NCBI RefSeq assembly: GCF_000015565.1
Contig: NC_008786.1
Span: forward strand, 806,001 to 870,000
DNA: 64,000 nucleotides
Direction: 5' to 3'
Source of the DNA: Verminephrobacter eiseniae EF01-2
Lineage (GTDB): Bacteria; Pseudomonadota; Gammaproteobacteria; Burkholderiales; Burkholderiaceae_C
Of the stretch, positions 36,884 to 47,855 are shown one piece after another. The notes below the pieces were generated by a model. That model did not search any database. It was not told where the DNA came from and saw nothing but the letters and a program-made list of their open reading frames with translations. The stretch's first letter is position 1. Each line of letters opens with the position of its first letter. The translations under genes were made by a program, and so were the position numbers.

Positions 36884-37048
36884 TAGTGTCGCGTCACGGA
36901 TCAGATGTCGTAGGCTGCGCGCAGCCATCGGAGCGCAGCGCAAGGCGCATCGCGCAGCCCATACCGAGCTGTATTGGCAAGCGATGCAACGCCGCGATGC
37001 GCTTCGATGGCCAGCGCAGACCGACAGATGATCGGTGACGCGACACTA
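36884..37048 (-). mobile_element. Hairpin MITE-like element, copy 3 (inverted)
   Basis: This 165-bp copy is in the opposite orientation to copies 1 and 2, with one extra base near the central loop. Both ends are flanked by intact CTAG. It lies just upstream of the hydrophobic anchor of the cytochrome. Confidence 0.8.
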
Positions 37049-37217
37049 GCAGTATCTCCACGCCCTCGGCCGGGTTGCCCGCCACCTGCGCGGGCTGGCC
37101 GGCGACCGGCGCAGGCGCAGGCGGCGCGTGGCGCACCACCAGCAGCACGCCCTGCGCGGCGTGGAAGTCGGCGCGCGTGCGCGGGATGCTGGCGCGCAAC
37201 GCCGGGGCCGGCGGCGC

Positions 37218-37343
37218 GTTCACCGGAGTACCTTCGCCTCCGGCTGCGGTATGAGCGCCTTCGGGCGGCCGGGCGGCGATCACTGGGGCACCTTCGCCTT
37301 CGGCTGCGGTATGAGCGCCTTCGGGCGGCCGGGCAGCGCTCAT
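37218..37343 (-). repeat. Translated repeat (two units) coding AARPPEGAHTAAEGEGAP
   Basis: Two direct units of about 60 bases are read in frame as (M)SAARPPEGAHTAAEGEGAP and AARPPEGAHTAAGGEGTP. The unit contains the inverted pair ATGAGCGC ... GCGCTCAT, so it is REP-like. A third copy, in the same reading frame relation, starts the permease gene at 61698. In both places the repeat supplies an ATGA start overlapping the previous gene's stop. Confidence 0.8.
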
Positions 37344-38386
37344 GGCCCGCGCTTTTCCGATCGCACCGGCGCGGTGGATTGGCGCACCACGAGTGCCACG
37401 TCGATTTCCGTGCTGCGGGGAAACGCCTGCCCGCCCATGGCGGCCACGATGCGGTCGGCGGCGCTGCTCCACATGGTCTGCGTGGGGATGCGCACGGTGG
37501 TCAGGGCCGGTTGCAAATGGCGCGCCATTTCGAGGTCGTCGAAACCGACGATCGACAGCTCGGCGGGCACTTTCAGGCCAAGGCTGTTGGCCTCCAGCAG
37601 CGCGCCAAACGCCAGCACGTCGTTGCCGCACACCACTGCCGTGGGGGCCGGGTCTTGCGCCATCAGTTGGCGCAGACCTGCGCGCGCATCGGCCAGGGCG
37701 TAGGGCCGCTGCACCAGCCGTTGCTCCGGAAAATCCAGCCCCGCCGCCTGCAATGCCCGGCGCACACCTTCGACGCGCTGCATGGCGCGGTCGTTGTGCT
37801 GCGTGATGCCGGCCAGCATGGCGATGCGGCGATGCCCCAAGTCGATCAGGTAGCGGGTGGCCTGGGCCATGGCGGCGGCATTGTCGAAGCCGACATTGAC
37901 ATGCTTGCCGCTCGGCTCATGCACCATCACATGCACGCAGGGCAGGCTGCGCCGAGCGATGAAGTGCAGCAAGTCGGGATGCTGGCAAAGACCGCACAGC
38001 ACCAGTGCATCGGCGCCCCGGGTGACCAGGTTGATGGCCTGCCGCATTTCGCCCAACACATCGTAGCCACTGGTGGCGATCAATAACTGAATGTCCGACT
38101 GCGCCAGGCGCCGCCCGAGCGCATCGATGGCCGTGGCAAAGATGGCGTTGTCCACGGTCGGAAACACCGCGCCGACGGTGCCGGAGCGCCGCAGCATCAA
38201 TGCCCGCGCGCCGGCATGCGGCACATAGCCCAGCCGCGTCACCGCCGCAGCCACTTTGCTGCGCAAGGACGCGCTGACCGCCTGCGGCCGATTCAGCACG
38301 CGCGACACCGTGGCCGTCGAAACAGCCGCCTTGCGGGCCACGTCATCGATGGTGGGGTGCTTGTTCCCGGGTGAGGTCATGGGCAT
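37340..38386 (-). CDS. LacI-family transcriptional regulator
   Basis: This 348-aa repressor has an N-terminal helix-turn-helix (TIDDVARKAAVSTATVSRVLN, within residues 12-33) with the hinge sequence LGYVPHAGARAL. A periplasmic-binding-protein-like effector domain follows. It is divergent from the sulfonate-type importer and hpsN-like operon. Two matching palindromes lie in the shared intergenic region, so it very likely represses both itself and that operon. The start could be 38386 or 38380. Confidence 0.9.
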   Translation of the reverse strand: MPMTSPGNKHPTIDDVARKAAVSTATVSRVLNRPQAVSASLRSKVAAAVTRLGYVPHAGARALMLRRSGTVGAVFPTVDNAIFATAIDALGRRLAQSDIQLLIATSGYDVLGEMRQAINLVTRGADALVLCGLCQHPDLLHFIARRSLPCVHVMVHEPSGKHVNVGFDNAAAMAQATRYLIDLGHRRIAMLAGITQHNDRAMQRVEGVRRALQAAGLDFPEQRLVQRPYALADARAGLRQLMAQDPAPTAVVCGNDVLAFGALLEANSLGLKVPAELSIVGFDDLEMARHLQPALTTVRIPTQTMWSSAADRIVAAMGGQAFPRSTEIDVALVVRQSTAPVRSEKRGP

Positions 38387-38390
38387 CGAA

Positions 38391-38404
38391 TGTACGCGCT
38401 TTCA
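38391..38404 (-). promoter_or_regulatory. LacI-type operator next to the regulator gene
   Basis: TGTACGCGCTTTCA is a one-mismatch version of the LacI-family palindrome found at 38494. It sits 4 bases before the regulator's start codon, a position for autorepression. Confidence 0.5.
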
Positions 38405-38464
38405 GCCCCGGTGTCGGGGTTTTCCACACCGGGTTATCAATGAGCGATTGCTGTCCATCGCCGA

Positions 38465-38507
38465 TTGACAGGGGTGGGTTGGAAAGCCAACAATGAAAGC
38501 GCTTACA
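38465..38507 (+). promoter_or_regulatory. Promoter and LacI-type operator of the sulfonate operon
   Basis: TTGACA at 38465-38470 is a perfect -35 box, with a weaker AACAAT as -10 at 38489-38494 (18-base spacer). The palindrome TGAAAGCGCTTACA at 38494-38507 matches the LacI/GalR-type consensus TGNAANCGNTNNCA and overlaps the expected start of transcription, the classic place for repression. Confidence 0.6.
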
Positions 38508-38538
38508 AACCCATCCCAAACCAACGCCGGAGCCTTGG

Positions 38539-39384
38539 GTGACCCTTGCGAAAACCTTTCATCCGCTTGCCGCCCGTGGCCTGGAGCGCAGTTCCCGCAT
38601 CGGCGCGGCTTGTCTTGCGCTGGGCCGGGGGCTGCTGCGCGTGCTGGTGACGCTGGGCGCGCTGCTGCTGCTGTGGTGGGGTCTGACCGATGCTTTTGGT
38701 CTGGTGTCCGGCATGCGCTTTCCGGGGCCGGCCCAAACCCTGGCGGCCGGCCAGCAAATCCTTTTCGATGGCTACGGCAACGCGCTCTGGCATGAGCATG
38801 CGCTGCGCAGCGTGCGGCTGGTGGGCCTGGGCTTTGTCGTCGCCGCTACGCCGGGCGTGCTGCTGGGGCTGGCGATGGGTGCCAGCCGCACGGTGGAGGC
38901 ATTGGTCAACCCCGTGTTCCTGTTGCTGCGCCCGATACCGCCGCTGGCCTGGATTCCGCTGGCCATCGTGTGGCTGGGTCTGGGCGATGCGGCGAAGGTC
39001 ATGGTGATCTTCGTGGCCGCCTTCGTGCCTTCGGTGATCAACAGCTTCAGCGGCGTGCGCCAAATCGACCGCCCGCTGCTCGAAGCCAGCGCCATGCTGC
39101 GCATCACGGGTTGGCGCTACTGGCGCGAAGTGCTGATTCCCGGGGCGCTGCCGAGCATCTTCACCGGCTTGCGCTTGTCGCTGCAAGCGTCATGGACCAC
39201 GCTGGTGGCGGCCGAGTTGGTCGGCGCCGTTGCGGGCCTGGGGCAAATCCTGAACCAGGGGGCGCAAGATATCCATCCGCCCATGATTCTGGTCGGGATG
39301 ATCAGCGTGGCCTTGTGCGGCTGGCTGATGACGCGGGCCTTGGCCTGGTTCGAGACGCGGGCCATGCCCTGGAGGCAGCCGTGA
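38539..39384 (+). CDS. Sulfonate/taurine-type ABC permease 1
   Basis: This 281-aa permease of the SsuC/TauC/NitT family has about six helices and the EAA loop ...LEASAMLRITGWRYWREVLIPGALP. The start is a GTG at 38539 with CGGAG shortly before it. It overlaps the second permease gene (TGATG). Two different permeases in one operon imply a heterodimeric channel, unlike the homodimeric SsuC. Confidence 0.87.
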   Translation: MTLAKTFHPLAARGLERSSRIGAACLALGRGLLRVLVTLGALLLLWWGLTDAFGLVSGMRFPGPAQTLAAGQQILFDGYGNALWHEHALRSVRLVGLGFVVAATPGVLLGLAMGASRTVEALVNPVFLLLRPIPPLAWIPLAIVWLGLGDAAKVMVIFVAAFVPSVINSFSGVRQIDRPLLEASAMLRITGWRYWREVLIPGALPSIFTGLRLSLQASWTTLVAAELVGAVAGLGQILNQGAQDIHPPMILVGMISVALCGWLMTRALAWFETRAMPWRQP

Positions 39385-40166
39385 TGCTGCAACCCGGTTT
39401 GCCTGCGGGGCGCCTGGGGGCCTTGAGCGTGGCGGGCGCCAGCGGCTTCGTCTGCCTGTGGTCTGCAATGGCCCTGACGGGATGGGTGCCACGCGCTTTT
39501 TTTCCTGCGCCCTGGGACATCATCGGGCGCTTGGTCGAACTGACCCGCGAGCCTTTTGCCGGCCATACGCTGCCAGTCCACCTGCTGTCGAGCTTGCAGC
39601 GTTTTGCCATGGGCTTCGTTTTGGCGCTGCTGACCGGCATTGCGCTGGGTCTGCTGATGGCCTGGTTTCGCTGGGTGGACGAGATCATCGGCCCGGTGTT
39701 CGAGGCCGTGCGGTTCGTTGCGCCGATTGCCTGGGTGCCATTTGCCGCGCTCTGGTTTGGCACCGGCATCGGCGGGCCGGTGCTGATCATTTTCATGGGC
39801 GCGCTGCCGCCGGTTTTGATCAATACCTATCGTGGCGCCAGGTTCGTCGACCGCAAGTACATCGAGGCCGCCCGCATGTTGGGCGCAGGGCCATGGCGCG
39901 GCATCACGCAGGTCATGCTGCCAGCGGCGGTGCCGGCCATCGTGGCGGGCCTGCGCATCTCGGCCGGCCTGGCCTGGCAGTCGCTCGTCGGCGCCGAGTT
40001 GATCGTGGCCTCCAGCGGCGTGGGCTATTTGATGGTCAAGGGGCAGGCCGGTCTTGCGACCGCCACGGTGATGAGCGCGATGCTGGCCATCGGCCTGGTC
40101 GGCCTGGTCATCGATGTGCTGCTGCGCGGCCTGCAGCAATCGATTCAGACCCGTCGCGGGCGGTAA
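39384..40166 (+). CDS. Sulfonate/taurine-type ABC permease 2
   Basis: This 260-aa permease is related to the first. Its EAA loop is EAARMLGAGPWRGITQVMLPAAVP, followed by ELIVASSGVGYLMVKGQ. ATG 39384 overlaps the stop codon of permease 1. It is 36 bases from the ATPase gene. Confidence 0.87.
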   Translation: MLQPGLPAGRLGALSVAGASGFVCLWSAMALTGWVPRAFFPAPWDIIGRLVELTREPFAGHTLPVHLLSSLQRFAMGFVLALLTGIALGLLMAWFRWVDEIIGPVFEAVRFVAPIAWVPFAALWFGTGIGGPVLIIFMGALPPVLINTYRGARFVDRKYIEAARMLGAGPWRGITQVMLPAAVPAIVAGLRISAGLAWQSLVGAELIVASSGVGYLMVKGQAGLATATVMSAMLAIGLVGLVIDVLLRGLQQSIQTRRGR

Positions 40167-40202
40167 AGCGCGGCCTTTGACGACGTTCAGCCAAGGAGCC
40201 CC

Positions 40203-41000
40203 ATGGCCACTATCCAATTCAATGATGTGGAGCGGACATTTCGCCAGGGCAACCGGGATGTGGTTGCGCTGCGGGGGGTCAACCTGCAGGTCGGTGCGCG
40301 CGAGTTCGTCGCCATCGTCGGGCCGTCGGGCTGTGGCAAAACCACTTGCATGCGCATGGCCGCCGGTCTCGATCAGCCCACGGGCGGCTGTGTGATGGTC
40401 GACAGCGAGGTGGTGACCCGCCCCGGCCCGGAGCGGGCGGTGGTGTTTCAGCAGTTTGCGCTCTTTCCCTGGAAGACCGTCTGGGACAACATCGGGTTCG
40501 GCCTGCATGGCCTGGGCATCGCGGCGGCCGAAAGAACGAAGCGCATCCGGCAGCACATTGCACTGATGGGCCTGGAGGGCTACGAAAAGGCCTTTCCCCA
40601 CCAACTCTCGGGCGGCATGCAGCAGCGGGTGGCGATTGCCCGGGTCTACGTGCTCGACCCGAAGGTGTTGCTGATGGATGAACCCTTCGGCGCGCTCGAC
40701 GCGCAGACCCGCGTCGTGATGCAAGAGGAGTTGGTGCGCCTGACGCGCCGCCATCCCCGCACCGTGCTTTTCATCACCCATGCGGTGGAAGAGGCTGTGT
40801 ACCTGGCCGACCGCGTCGTGGTGATGACACGCCGCCCCGGCACGGTGCGGGACATCATCGCCATCAAGCCCGTTCGCGAGGCCGAGGGCTGGGACGCGCT
40901 GACGCGCATCGAGGACGTGATGGAGCAGCCCTCTTTCGTGCAGCTTCGCGCCCGGATATGGAAACAGTTGCGTGAGCCGCATGACCGGGGCGCGCACTGA
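40203..41000 (+). CDS. Sulfonate/taurine-type ABC ATPase
   Basis: This 265-aa ATPase has Walker A GPSGCGKTT, Q-loop QQFALFPWKTVWDN (typical of the nitrate/sulfonate/taurine class), signature LSGGMQQRVAIARV and Walker B VLLMDEPFGALDA. The start ATG 40203 follows AAGGAG. It energises the permease pair. Confidence 0.92.
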   Translation: MATIQFNDVERTFRQGNRDVVALRGVNLQVGAREFVAIVGPSGCGKTTCMRMAAGLDQPTGGCVMVDSEVVTRPGPERAVVFQQFALFPWKTVWDNIGFGLHGLGIAAAERTKRIRQHIALMGLEGYEKAFPHQLSGGMQQRVAIARVYVLDPKVLLMDEPFGALDAQTRVVMQEELVRLTRRHPRTVLFITHAVEEAVYLADRVVVMTRRPGTVRDIIAIKPVREAEGWDALTRIEDVMEQPSFVQLRARIWKQLREPHDRGAH

Positions 41001-41052
41001 GTGCCGGCGGCGAGCGATGGTTTTTTCATTGTCATGGCTGGAGGAAAATCCG

Positions 41053-42171
41053 ATGGAAACCCCGATGAAAACCCCGGCCAGGACCCCGGTCAGGACCCGG
41101 CTGCGCCGCGCCTTGCTCGGTGCCGTCGTCGGCGGCGGCATCTGCGGCGTCTGCGGCGCCGGCAGCGCGACCCCGGGCGCGCAGGCGCCGCTCACCGAAA
41201 TCAGGGTCAGTTACCAGCCAGCGCTGTACTGGGCCTTGCCGTTTTTCGTGGCCACAGAGAAAAACTGGTGGGCCGAGCTGGGTCTGCAACCGGTGTTCAG
41301 CATCTTTCCGGCCGGTGTGCCGCAAATGGCCGCAGCGGCGGCCAAGTCATGGGATGTGGGCGGCACCGGCTCCGTGCCGGCGGTGCTGGGCCATATGCGC
41401 TTCGGCATCAAGACCATTGGCCTGACCAATGACGAGTCGGCGGCCAACGCATTGATGGTCAGCAAGGCGGCGGCAGCGCAGATGAGCGCCAACCCGGCCG
41501 CGATGAAGGGCCGGACCATCTTGCTGACCAGCAATTCCACCGGGGATTACGCGGTGCAGTCCTGCTTGAAGAAATATGGCTTGTCCAAGCAGGACGTGAG
41601 CATCAAGAACATGGGGCAGGCCGAGATCATCTCGGCGCTGGCCTCGGGCGCAGCGAATCTGGCCGGTCTCTGGGCGCCCAACACCTATGCGGTGCAGGAA
41701 AAGGCCGGCGCGGCCGAACTATGTTCGGGCAAAGACAGCGGCGCCATGGTTCCGGGCGCCCTGGTGGCCCGCAGCGAATACGCCGAGCGCCACCCCGAGG
41801 AGGTGGCGAAATTCCTTGCGGTCTATCTGCGCGCCTGGTCGTGGATGCACGCCAACCGCAGCGACGCGCTGGCGCTGATGCGCAGGTTTTACCGGCAAGG
41901 CGGTGTCGACATCCCCGATGCTTGGCTGCACCAGGAGTTCGCCAGCCGCCCGACCTTCGATCTGGCGCAGCAGTTGGCCCGCATGGAGCGCCAGCGCGGC
42001 AACGCCAACGTTTCCGACATGGATGCCTGGTTTGGGCAAATTGCCGAATTCATGCGCGGCACGGGCGCCATCCATACGGTGCCGCCGAGCAGCGCGTACA
42101 TCACCGACGCCTATATGAAGCGTGTCGACGCCGATCCCAGGCTGCGCGAATTTGCCAACCGAACCCGGTGA
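41053..42171 (+). CDS. Sulfonate/taurine-type ABC substrate-binding protein
   Basis: This 372-aa periplasmic receptor of the NMT1/SsuA family has the mature segment TEIRVSYQPALYWALPFFVATEKNWW. ATG 41053 is chosen because GGAGG lies 8 bases before it; an earlier ATG at 40972 overlaps the ATPase gene. The N-terminus carries a short imperfect repeat (METPMKTPARTPVRTR) ahead of a hydrophobic signal segment, another small expansion by 12-base units. By context it binds a C3 sulfonate. Confidence 0.85.
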   Translation: METPMKTPARTPVRTRLRRALLGAVVGGGICGVCGAGSATPGAQAPLTEIRVSYQPALYWALPFFVATEKNWWAELGLQPVFSIFPAGVPQMAAAAAKSWDVGGTGSVPAVLGHMRFGIKTIGLTNDESAANALMVSKAAAAQMSANPAAMKGRTILLTSNSTGDYAVQSCLKKYGLSKQDVSIKNMGQAEIISALASGAANLAGLWAPNTYAVQEKAGAAELCSGKDSGAMVPGALVARSEYAERHPEEVAKFLAVYLRAWSWMHANRSDALALMRRFYRQGGVDIPDAWLHQEFASRPTFDLAQQLARMERQRGNANVSDMDAWFGQIAEFMRGTGAIHTVPPSSAYITDAYMKRVDADPRLREFANRTR

Positions 42172-44339
<2,168 letters not shown>

Positions 44340-44486
44340 TGCCCCCCGTGCACCTGTGGCCCCGTGCGCCGGTGGCCCGGCCTGGGCCGCGCCCGTTTCA
44401 TGCGCGCCGCGCCGGGCACGGCGCGGTGGCAGCACGCCAACCCGGCAAACGCGCAAATGCGCAAGACACGCAGGAGGACCCATTCG

Positions 44487-45488
44487 ATGCAAGCCCTGGT
44501 CTACACGCAACCGCAGGAGTTGCAATTGCAACAGCGCCCCCGGCCGGAACTGGTCGCCGGCGAGGTGCTGCTGAAAATCGATGCCGTCGGCATCTGCGGC
44601 TCCGACCTGCATGCCTGGCATGGGCATGACCCGCGGCGCAAGCCGGGTCTGGAGCTGGGCCACGAGTTTGTCGGCACCGTGGTCGAGTCGGCGGCGGGCG
44701 GCTTCGCGCCGGGCACGCGCTTTACCGGCAACCCGCTGATGGCCTGCGGCGTCTGCGACTACTGCGTGCAGGGCCGCAACAACCTGTGCGCCGGGCGCAC
44801 CATGATCGGCATGACCCGGCCCGGCGCCTATGCGCAGTACATGAGCATTCCGGCCGCCGCGCTGATTGCCATACCGCAGCAGATGTCCGATATCGCGGCG
44901 GCCCTGAGCGAACCGGCCGCCACCGCATGGCATGCCCTGCACCGGTCGATGCAGATGCTGACCCGGCCGCTGCACGAATGCCGCGTGCTGGTGATCGGTG
45001 GCGGCGCCATCGGCATGTTGGCCGGGTTGTTGCTCAAACGATGGGGCGTCGTCCGGCTGACACTCAGCGAGCCCAACCCGCTGCGGCGCAGCGCAGTGCA
45101 AACCCATGTCGGCTGCGCAACCCTGGACCCGCGCGCACAGGCCCCCGGTGAAAACCGCTACGACTACATCTTCGATGCCGTCGGCGCCCGACGGACGCGC
45201 CAGCAGGCCATCGCCGCCATCGCGCCCGGCGGCCTGGTCATGCACGCCGGCTTGCAGGACGGGGCCAGCGAGATCGACATGCGCAAACTGACACTCGCGC
45301 AAATCACCCTGTCAGGCACTTACACCTACACCACGGCCGATCTGCGCGCCACCGTGGCGGCGCTGCATGAGGGCGCGCTGGGCGATCTGGCCTGGGTCGA
45401 GCAGCGCCCCCTGGCGCAGGGGCAGCAGGCGTTTCGGGATATGGCCGAAGGGCGGAGCGCGTCGGCCAAGATCATTCTCAGACCCTGA
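44487..45488 (+). CDS. hpsP: Zinc-dependent alcohol dehydrogenase, HpsP-like
   Basis: This 333-aa MDR-family enzyme has catalytic-zinc residues C37 and H59/E60, structural-zinc cysteines C87, C90, C93 and C101, and the NAD motif VIGGGAIGMLAG. ATG 44487 follows CAGGAGG. The gap from the SDR gene (148 bases) contains part of a repeat (GGCCTGGGCCGCGCCC) also found at the end of the GntR gene. By order it corresponds to HpsP. Confidence 0.7.
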   Translation: MQALVYTQPQELQLQQRPRPELVAGEVLLKIDAVGICGSDLHAWHGHDPRRKPGLELGHEFVGTVVESAAGGFAPGTRFTGNPLMACGVCDYCVQGRNNLCAGRTMIGMTRPGAYAQYMSIPAAALIAIPQQMSDIAAALSEPAATAWHALHRSMQMLTRPLHECRVLVIGGGAIGMLAGLLLKRWGVVRLTLSEPNPLRRSAVQTHVGCATLDPRAQAPGENRYDYIFDAVGARRTRQQAIAAIAPGGLVMHAGLQDGASEIDMRKLTLAQITLSGTYTYTTADLRATVAALHEGALGDLAWVEQRPLAQGQQAFRDMAEGRSASAKIILRP

Positions 45489-45990
45489 TCGAAGAAGCGG
45501 CGGCGCGGCCGGGCCTGCTGGCCAATACGCCCGGCGGCGCGGGCTGTCTCGACATGCTCTCGATGCCCGGCCCGGCATTCTTGCCACCATCTCGATACGC
45601 CGCTGCCTGACATCGGTCCGTGTTGCACGGAGAAATGCCATGGGCGCCATGGACGCCATGGAGGGGGTGTGGATCGGATGGTCGACCTGGTGCCGGTCGG
45701 GCAGCCGACGCCCTGCCTGCAAGTCAAGGGCATCAAGGCCCACGCCGGCGTGTCGGGGTCTGGGGATCCATGGCACCGGGAAGTCAGTGATACCATCAGT
45801 TTCTTACATGTTGTTGCAACATTGCGAGAATTTGTCATGACTGCAAGCAACGAAGTTACAGCATAGAATCGCCCTCGACCAGGCCCCATGGCCCTGAAGA
45901 AATTCAGTCTGCCGGAGCCTGTGTCAGAGCGATGGCACTGCGCCGATAGCGACGCGGTTCCATGTCCAGCAAATCCAATGAAAGCATGTA
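45489..45990 (+). other. Intergenic region before the MFS gene
   Basis: 502 bases without a recognisable gene. Base composition falls from about 45780 onward. A palindrome TGTTGCAACA lies at 45811-45820 and a -10-like TAGAAT at 45864-45869, but no good -35 is spaced with it. Confidence 0.5.
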
Positions 45991-47385
45991 ATGACTGAAA
46001 CTCGAGTAAATACTGTCCCCGGAAAACCAATCGTCGGAATTCCACTTCTATTACTGTGCGCCGCCAATTTCATCGATGGAATGGATGTCTCGACGATAGG
46101 GGTGACCTTGCCTGCCATTCAGAAGGGGTTGAATATTTCTCCAACCCTGTCGCAATGGGCCGTGAGTGCTTACGTCCTGGGTTTTGGCGGTTTCTTGCTC
46201 CTGGGCGGGCGCGTGGCCGACATCTTTGGTCATCGCCGTGTTTTCATTTCGGCATTGCTCGTCTTCACTCTGGCCAGCATTGCGGGCGGCTTCGTCACGG
46301 ATGGGCCCACCCTGATTGCCACCAGGCTGATCAAAGGGATTGCCGCAGCATTCACGACGCCGGCAGCGGTGGCTCTTTTGCTTTCGAGTTATAGCGATAG
46401 CGTCGATCGGGCGAAGGCATTGGGCATATTTGCGTCCACCAGCGCGACCGGCTTTGTGCTGGGCATGCTGCTCGGCGGCGCGATCACGACGCTGAACTGG
46501 CGGCTGACGATGGCGATGGGCGCGCCCGTTACGCTGCTCGTCCTGCTGATGGCGCCATTTTTCTTTCCGGTCGATACACTGCGCACCGGGAAAAACGAAC
46601 GATTCGACTGGATTGGCGCCTCCACGATTACGGCCGGCCTGGTTTCGTTTGTATTCGGTGTCACCAATGCGGCGGACCACGGTTGGTCGGACAGCATGGC
46701 GTGGGGGCCGATCGTGGCATCTCTGGTTTTGCTGATCGCCTTTTTCGTCGTCGAGAAAAAGCATGAGGCACCGATGGTTCCGCTGGGCATTTTCCGGCGT
46801 GCCAAGCTGAGCAATGCGCTGATGACGGTTGCGATATTTCAGGGCGCGTACATCGGATTTCAGTTCGTGGCCACGCTGTACTACCAACAGTCCGTTGGCT
46901 GGTCTGCTTTCTCCACCGGCTTCGCCTTCGTGCTGATCGGCATGTTTGTGATGTTCCTGTCCCCGCGCTTCTCGGCCATGGCCCAGAAACGCGGCGCCAC
47001 CGGCTTGATAGCGCTGGGCATGGCGCTCCAGGTCGTGGCTTACACCTTCTGGACGCTCGCCAACGGGCATCTGTCGCCGGTTGTGTTGGCCTTCCTGGTG
47101 CAAATTCCGCTCGGCTTGGGATATGCCATGGTCTTTCCATCCGTTCAGATTGCGGCGCTCGGTGACATCGAAGAAGACAAGGCGGGACTTGCCACGGGCC
47201 TGTTTTTCTCCGCGTTCCAGATTGGCGGCGGCGTCATACTGGGCCTGACATCCAGTATTTTCGGCAGCTCTGCACATTATGGCTGGAACCCTTATCTGTG
47301 GGGTAGCGCCTTCTCGGCGGTTTTGGCTCTGTTGACGATACTGGTCGCTGCATCGGGTCCAAGAAGGAAATCGGCGCGGGCTTGA
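45991..47385 (+). CDS. MFS drug-exporter-like transporter (DHA2 type)
   Basis: This 464-aa membrane protein has 14-helix DHA2-type features. The first helix carries NFIDGMDVSTIGVTLPAI, the loop 2-3 motif is GGRVADIFGHRRVF, and motif C is ASTSATGFVLGMLLGGA. It probably exports a toxic compound by proton exchange. The gene uses A/T-ending codons more than its neighbours and is flanked by a truncated gene, suggesting recent acquisition. No regulator is adjacent. Confidence 0.82.
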   Translation: MTETRVNTVPGKPIVGIPLLLLCAANFIDGMDVSTIGVTLPAIQKGLNISPTLSQWAVSAYVLGFGGFLLLGGRVADIFGHRRVFISALLVFTLASIAGGFVTDGPTLIATRLIKGIAAAFTTPAAVALLLSSYSDSVDRAKALGIFASTSATGFVLGMLLGGAITTLNWRLTMAMGAPVTLLVLLMAPFFFPVDTLRTGKNERFDWIGASTITAGLVSFVFGVTNAADHGWSDSMAWGPIVASLVLLIAFFVVEKKHEAPMVPLGIFRRAKLSNALMTVAIFQGAYIGFQFVATLYYQQSVGWSAFSTGFAFVLIGMFVMFLSPRFSAMAQKRGATGLIALGMALQVVAYTFWTLANGHLSPVVLAFLVQIPLGLGYAMVFPSVQIAALGDIEEDKAGLATGLFFSAFQIGGGVILGLTSSIFGSSAHYGWNPYLWGSAFSAVLALLTILVAASGPRRKSARA

Positions 47386-47543
47386 TTTATTTTCCTGCAT
47401 CTCCGGACGGAGCAAAAAAGTTCGGGCATTCCTGGGCCGTGAAAGTGTCGAGAAGCACGCCAATCGGTCAGCTTCTCGACCCGCCGTCAGGTTCAATGCC
47501 GTACAGCGTCGCTCACAAAATTTCGAGGAAGTGAAGAAAAGCA

Positions 47544-47855
47544 ATGAGAATAGCAATTTCCGGTACCTACTCGGTAGGCAAGACCCTGACCACGATGGCG
47601 GTTTCTCACCTGCTCGGCCTTCCGCGAAGCGCGGCAATGACGATGCGGGAATTGCTGCCCATTTCCGTGCCAGGGAAAACCTTGGAGGAATGCACCGCAG
47701 CCGAGATCATCATGCTGATCATGCGGCGCCATCAGGAGCATGCGGTCAACGAGCACCCTTTCGGGAAAAATTTTGTTTCCGACGATTCGTCGTTTTCAGT
47801 TACTGAATACCGGTTTCAAAATCCCTCTGGATGCCCGCGATATACCCTATGTTGA
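47544..47855 (+). pseudogene. Truncated P-loop NTPase
   Basis: The N-terminus has a Walker A motif (MRIAISGTYSVGKT) followed by an ordered segment up to NEHPFGKNFVSDDSSF. After that the frame degenerates and stops at 103 residues, with no Walker B or later domain. Small AAA-type NTPases with this start are usually 170 residues or more. Probably the 5' part of a gene cut off by recombination or frameshift; composition resembles the adjacent MFS gene, so both may have arrived together. Confidence 0.6.

Larger units (their letters stand above)
35420..37343 (-). pseudogene. Tri-heme cytochrome c gene broken by two hairpin elements
   Basis: Three CxxCH heme sites are visible in order: NCAGCHTAAGG and HCGACHTPRN in the 5' part, CSACHHDGDG in the 3' part. 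This is the layout of membrane cytochrome subunits of periplasmic or molybdenum dehydrogenases. Hairpin copy 2 (35903-36066) places a stop after ...SAAGPMALVSCH; copy 3 (36884-37048) shifts the frame upstream of a hydrophobic anchor (ALATGALALGAALLGW). Removing each element but one TA subtracts 162 and 163 bases and restores a single frame of 533 codons. The N-terminal 100 codons begin with a coding repeat and are not recognised. ATG 37343 overlaps the LacI-type gene's stop. Confidence 0.75.

Noticed and set aside
34981..37048. The three direct/inverted copies as a CRISPR array
   Set aside because: Copies are 164 bp, self-complementary, irregularly spaced and in mixed orientation; there are no short repeats with equal spacers.
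45669..45866. 65-codon frame upstream of the MFS gene
   Set aside because: No motif and no ribosome binding site; it spans the transition in base composition and is probably chance.
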